From: Yersinia enterocolitica subsp. enterocolitica
Lineage (GTDB): Bacteria > Pseudomonadota > Gammaproteobacteria > Enterobacterales > Enterobacteriaceae
Direction: 5' to 3'
DNA: 64,000 nucleotides
Assembly: GCF_901472495.1 (NCBI RefSeq)
Contig: NZ_LR590469.1
Span: forward strand, 2,418,001-2,482,000
The notes beneath the pieces are model-generated. The model made no database searches, was not told the DNA's origin, and worked only from the letters and a program-made list of their open reading frames with translations. Position 1 is the stretch's first letter, and every line of letters starts with the position of its first letter. This document shows, in pieces, positions 61,242 through 64,000 of the stretch. Both the position numbers and the translations under genes were made by a program.

Positions 61242-61805
61242 ATGAATTTACAGCATCATTTTCTTATAGCTATGCCTTCACTTCAGGACCCACACTTTAT
61301 GCGCTCGGTTATCTATATCTGTGAGCATAACAAAGAGGGTGCCATGGGTTTGGTGATTAACAAGCCGATGGAACAGTTCACTGTAGAAACTGTACTGAAA
61401 AAACTAAAAATCAGCCCAACGCCACGAGATCCCTCTATTCGGCTGGATAAAGCGGTATTGGCCGGTGGCCCACTGGCTGAAGATCGTGGGTTTATCCTGC
61501 ATTCGCCACAGGAAGGTTTTGGCTCCAGTATTCCTATTTCACCAGATACCATGATAACGACCTCTAAAGATGTACTGGAGACGTTAGGAACACCTGAACA
61601 GCCGAAAAACTTGTTGGTAGCGCTGGGGTATGCGGGTTGGCAGCAGGGGCAGTTAGAACAAGAACTGCTGGATAACGCCTGGCTGACCATTGAAGCAGAT
61701 ACGCATATCCTGTTTAACACCCCGATTGCTGAGCGCTGGCAAGCTGCGGCCAATAAGCTGGGTATCAATATCTTTAATATCGCTCCGCAAGCAGGACACG
61801 CCTGA
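61242..61805 (+). CDS. yqgE: UPF0301 family protein YqgE
   Basis: A 187-residue cytosolic protein of the UPF0301/AlgH family, function unsettled. Family blocks are NLQHHFLIAMPSLQDPHFMR, GAMGLVINKPM, and LALGYAGWQQGQLEQEL. Its stop overlaps the yqgF start by one base (TGATG), so the two are coupled, as in most gammaproteobacteria. Confidence 0.95.
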   Translation: MNLQHHFLIAMPSLQDPHFMRSVIYICEHNKEGAMGLVINKPMEQFTVETVLKKLKISPTPRDPSIRLDKAVLAGGPLAEDRGFILHSPQEGFGSSIPISPDTMITTSKDVLETLGTPEQPKNLLVALGYAGWQQGQLEQELLDNAWLTIEADTHILFNTPIAERWQAAANKLGINIFNIAPQAGHA

Positions 61806-62227
61806 TGGCTAATCGCACGATTGTCGCCTTTGATTTTGGTACTAAAAGTATCGGCGTCGCTATTGGTCAGGAAGTCACTGGCACCGCACGCGCGCTAACC
61901 TCTTTTAAAGCTCAGGACGGCACGCCGGACTGGCAGAAAGTTGAAAAATTGCTGAAAGAGTGGCAACCAGATTTAGTCGTCGTTGGACTGCCACTGAATA
62001 TGGATGGCACTGAGCAGCCGCTAACAGCGCGCGCCCGCAGGTTTGCCAACCGCCTGCATGGCCGTTTTGGTGTACAGATTGCCTTACAGGATGAACGCCT
62101 CAGTACTGTCGAGGCTCGTGCTAATTTGTTTGACAGTGGCGGCTATCGCGCGCTGGACAAAGGCAGTGTCGACGCCGCCTCTGCGGTCATCATTCTGGAA
62201 AGTTGGTTTGATGAGCAAGCGGGCTAA
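61805..62227 (+). CDS. yqgF: YqgF/RuvX family nuclease
   Basis: A 140-residue RNase H-fold protein (138 in E. coli). The first catalytic Asp lies in VAFDFGTKSIGVAIGQ, then VVGLPLNMDGTEQP, DERLSTVEA and a C-terminal Asp in KGSVDAASAVIILE. YqgF is essential in E. coli and linked to pre-16S rRNA processing; RuvX-type Holliday-junction activity is known in other species. It is coupled to yqgE. Confidence 0.95.
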   Translation: MANRTIVAFDFGTKSIGVAIGQEVTGTARALTSFKAQDGTPDWQKVEKLLKEWQPDLVVVGLPLNMDGTEQPLTARARRFANRLHGRFGVQIALQDERLSTVEARANLFDSGGYRALDKGSVDAASAVIILESWFDEQAG

Positions 62228-62408
62228 GTCCGCTGCGCTTGGCTTCTACAAACAACTTCCTACGTTCTGTTTCCACAATCCTACCCAGCATTCCCTACGT
62301 GGCATGGCACCCATGCCCGCACAATTGTATACTGGATGGATGCCAATCAGCGGCTCAAAATATTGCACACCTTTCGCGGGTGTTTTTTACATTTATTGAG
62401 GTTTTCTC

Positions 62409-63293
62409 ATGACAAAAGTAACTGTTGCTGCGACTCAAATGGCCTGTTCCTGGGACCTGCCTAAGAACATTGAAAATGCCGAGAAACTGGTACGTCAGGC
62501 TCATGCCAAGGGTGCACAAATCATCCTGATTCAGGAGCTGTTTGCCGCGCCTTATTTCTGCATTGATCAAAGCCCTGAGCACTATGCACTGGCCCAAGAG
62601 CTGGACAATAGCCCACTTATCCAACATTTCTCCAAGCTGGCAGCCGAGCTGGAAGTGGTATTGCCATTGAGTTTCTTTGAGAAAGCCAATAATGCCTATT
62701 ACAACTCGCTGGTCATGATTGATGCTGATGGTTCCGTTCTGGATGTGTACCGCAAAACTCACATTCCTAATGGCCCGGCTTATCAGGAAAAACAGTTCTT
62801 TATCCCAGGCGACACCGGCTTTAAAGTCTGGCAGACCCGCTATGCCAAAGTCGGTGTCGGTATCTGTTGGGATCAGTGGTTCCCAGAAACTGCCCGTAGC
62901 CTGACATTACTGGGGGCAGAAATCATTTTCTACCCAACCGCTATTGGATCTGAGCCTGCTTATCCTGACATCGATAGCCAGCCGCACTGGACTCGTGTTC
63001 AGCAAGGCCATGCTGCCGCGAACCTGGTACCAGTGATTGCTTCTAACCGCATTGGTACTGAGAAAAGCAAATATATCGATGGTTTGGAAATGACCTTCTA
63101 CGGCTCTTCATTTATTGCAGACCAAACCGGCGCTCTGTTGGCTCAGGCCAACAAAACCGACGAAGCTGTGTTGGTTCACCAGTTCGATTTGCAGGAAATC
63201 GCTGCTCAGCGCGCGTCATGGGGCTTATTCCGCGATCGCCGTCCAGAAATGTATCAGGTACTTGCCACTTCTGACGGCAAAACCCGGAGATAA
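62409..63293 (+). CDS. aguB: N-carbamoylputrescine amidase
   Basis: Hydrolyses N-carbamoylputrescine to putrescine, CO2 and ammonia, the last step from agmatine. It has 294 residues of the nitrilase superfamily with the Glu-Lys-Cys triad: Glu in IILIQELFAAPYFC, Lys in YRKTHIPNGPAYQEK, Cys in VGVGICWDQWFPE. It is followed 3 bp later by aguA, and together they replace agmatinase (SpeB) downstream of SpeA. E. coli lacks this pair here. Confidence 0.95.
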   Translation: MTKVTVAATQMACSWDLPKNIENAEKLVRQAHAKGAQIILIQELFAAPYFCIDQSPEHYALAQELDNSPLIQHFSKLAAELEVVLPLSFFEKANNAYYNSLVMIDADGSVLDVYRKTHIPNGPAYQEKQFFIPGDTGFKVWQTRYAKVGVGICWDQWFPETARSLTLLGAEIIFYPTAIGSEPAYPDIDSQPHWTRVQQGHAAANLVPVIASNRIGTEKSKYIDGLEMTFYGSSFIADQTGALLAQANKTDEAVLVHQFDLQEIAAQRASWGLFRDRRPEMYQVLATSDGKTRR

Positions 63294-63296
63294 TGT

Positions 63297-64000
63297 ATGT
63301 CTGTTAAAGACCCCGTGTTACAAAGCGCTGCGTCACAAGCCCTGCCGGGTACTCCGCAGCAGGATGGTTTCTTTATGCCAGCCGAATGGGCAAAGCAAGA
63401 TGCAGTCTGGATGTTATGGCCATATCGCCAAGACAACTGGCGCGGTAAGGGTATTCCCGCTCAGCAGACTTTTGCAAAAGTAGCGGAAGCCATCAGCCGA
63501 ACAACTCCAGTATTTATGGGAGTTCCCGCCGAGTTTATGGCGCAGGCCAAAGCAACCCTACCGGCCAGTGTCACACTGGTAGAAATGGCCAGCGATGATG
63601 CCTGGATGCGTGACACTGGCCCGACTATGGTCATCAATGGTGCTGGCGAACGCCGCGCAGTTGACTGGCAGTTCAATGCCTGGGGCGGTCTTAACGGCGG
63701 TTTGTATGCTAATTGGCAGCAAGATGAAAAAATTGCCGTTCAAGTGAGTGACTTCTTGAATAATGCCCATTACAGCGCACCATTAGTGCTGGAAGGTGGC
63801 TCTATTCATACCGATGGTGAAGGCACTTTACTGACTACCGCAGAGTGTTTGTTGAATCCTAACCGCAACCCGCACCTTAATCAGGTGCAGATTGAACAGT
63901 TGCTGCGTGAATACCTTGGTGTCACACATTTCATCTGGTTACAAGACGGCGTTTATAACGATGAGACCGATGGCCACATCGACAATATGTGCTGTTTTGT
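63297..64000 (+). CDS. aguA: Agmatine deiminase (5' part, cut by window edge)
   Basis: Converts agmatine to N-carbamoylputrescine and ammonia. The first 234 codons are present. Family blocks are GFFMPAEWAKQDAVWMLWPY, SDDAWMRDTGPTMV, LEGGSIHTDGEGT and DETDGHIDNM (substrate and catalytic His/Asp). The nucleophilic Cys near the C-terminus lies beyond the window. The ATG at 63297 follows the aguB stop by 3 bases; an ATG at 63293 meets a stop after four codons. It belongs to the peptidylarginine deiminase-like family. Confidence 0.94.
   Translation, partial: MSVKDPVLQSAASQALPGTPQQDGFFMPAEWAKQDAVWMLWPYRQDNWRGKGIPAQQTFAKVAEAISRTTPVFMGVPAEFMAQAKATLPASVTLVEMASDDAWMRDTGPTMVINGAGERRAVDWQFNAWGGLNGGLYANWQQDEKIAVQVSDFLNNAHYSAPLVLEGGSIHTDGEGTLLTTAECLLNPNRNPHLNQVQIEQLLREYLGVTHFIWLQDGVYNDETDGHIDNMCCF

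Overview
This 64 kb window is a chromosomal segment of a Yersinia species, probably of the Y. enterocolitica group. Gene content and order follow the enterobacterial lysS-prfB-recJ-dsbC-xerD-fldB, gcvTHP-ubiI-ubiH-pepP, serA-rpiA-argP, mscS-fbaA-pgk-epd-tktA and speA/metK/endA/rsmE/gshB/yqgE/yqgF backbone. Two repeat types seen here are typical of yersiniae: seven near-complete ERIC elements of about 127 bp plus derivatives, and four YPAL-type palindromic elements of 164-180 bp. The genus call rests on recognition, not on a database search.

Layout. 1-9.4 kb is accessory: the 3' part of a GH31 glycosidase, a DUF2000/Lrp-type pair, a PAS-GGDEF diguanylate cyclase, a SnoaL-like protein, an arsRBC operon, a class II Fic protein with a striking repeat array in its promoter, and an orphan two-gene unit next to tRNA-Gly(CCC). 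9.7-24 kb: lysS, prfB (with its programmed frameshift), recJ, dsbC, xerD, fldB, then an sdhE-ygfX-creB-creC-creD run, ygfZ, a hemolysin III protein, an HD hydrolase, a remnant of ygfF and a lipocalin-like protein. 25-36.4 kb: gcvTHP, ubiI-ubiH-pepP-ygfB, zapA, 6S RNA and the formyltetrahydrofolate cyclo-ligase gene. 36.5-50.6 kb: serA, rpiA, argP, yggE, an argO broken by one nonsense codon, mscS, the glycolytic epd-pgk-fbaA run, a complete IS1182-like insertion sequence, and tktA. 50.8-64 kb: loiP, a Rieske ferredoxin, speA, metK, a pmpAB-type transporter with its ArsR-family regulator, sprT, endA, rsmE, gshB, yqgE, yqgF, aguB and the 5' part of aguA.

How the genes fit together. One-carbon and serine metabolism is concentrated here (serA, gcvTHP, the cyclo-ligase beside 6S RNA, metK). 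Putrescine synthesis is laid out as SpeA (arginine to agmatine) plus AguA and AguB (agmatine to putrescine), with no agmatinase gene beside speA. The epd-pgk-fbaA-tktA block covers lower glycolysis, the non-oxidative pentose phosphate pathway and erythrose 4-phosphate for vitamin B6.

The most interesting signal is in the mobile DNA. The 1591-bp IS1182-like element and the YPAL elements share the terminal sequence CAGACTGCTGAC. The IS and three of the four YPALs sit in Rho-independent terminator hairpins, with the whole hairpin duplicated as an 18-22 bp direct repeat. This suggests that an IS of this type is the autonomous partner of the YPAL miniature elements. A second, smaller structured repeat family (two copies, in gcvH-gcvP and downstream of mscS) may have related ends. 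Other notable points are the paired operator-like repeats upstream of fic, a small ORF with a strong ribosome binding site upstream of speA, and the nonsense-mutated argO beside intact argP.
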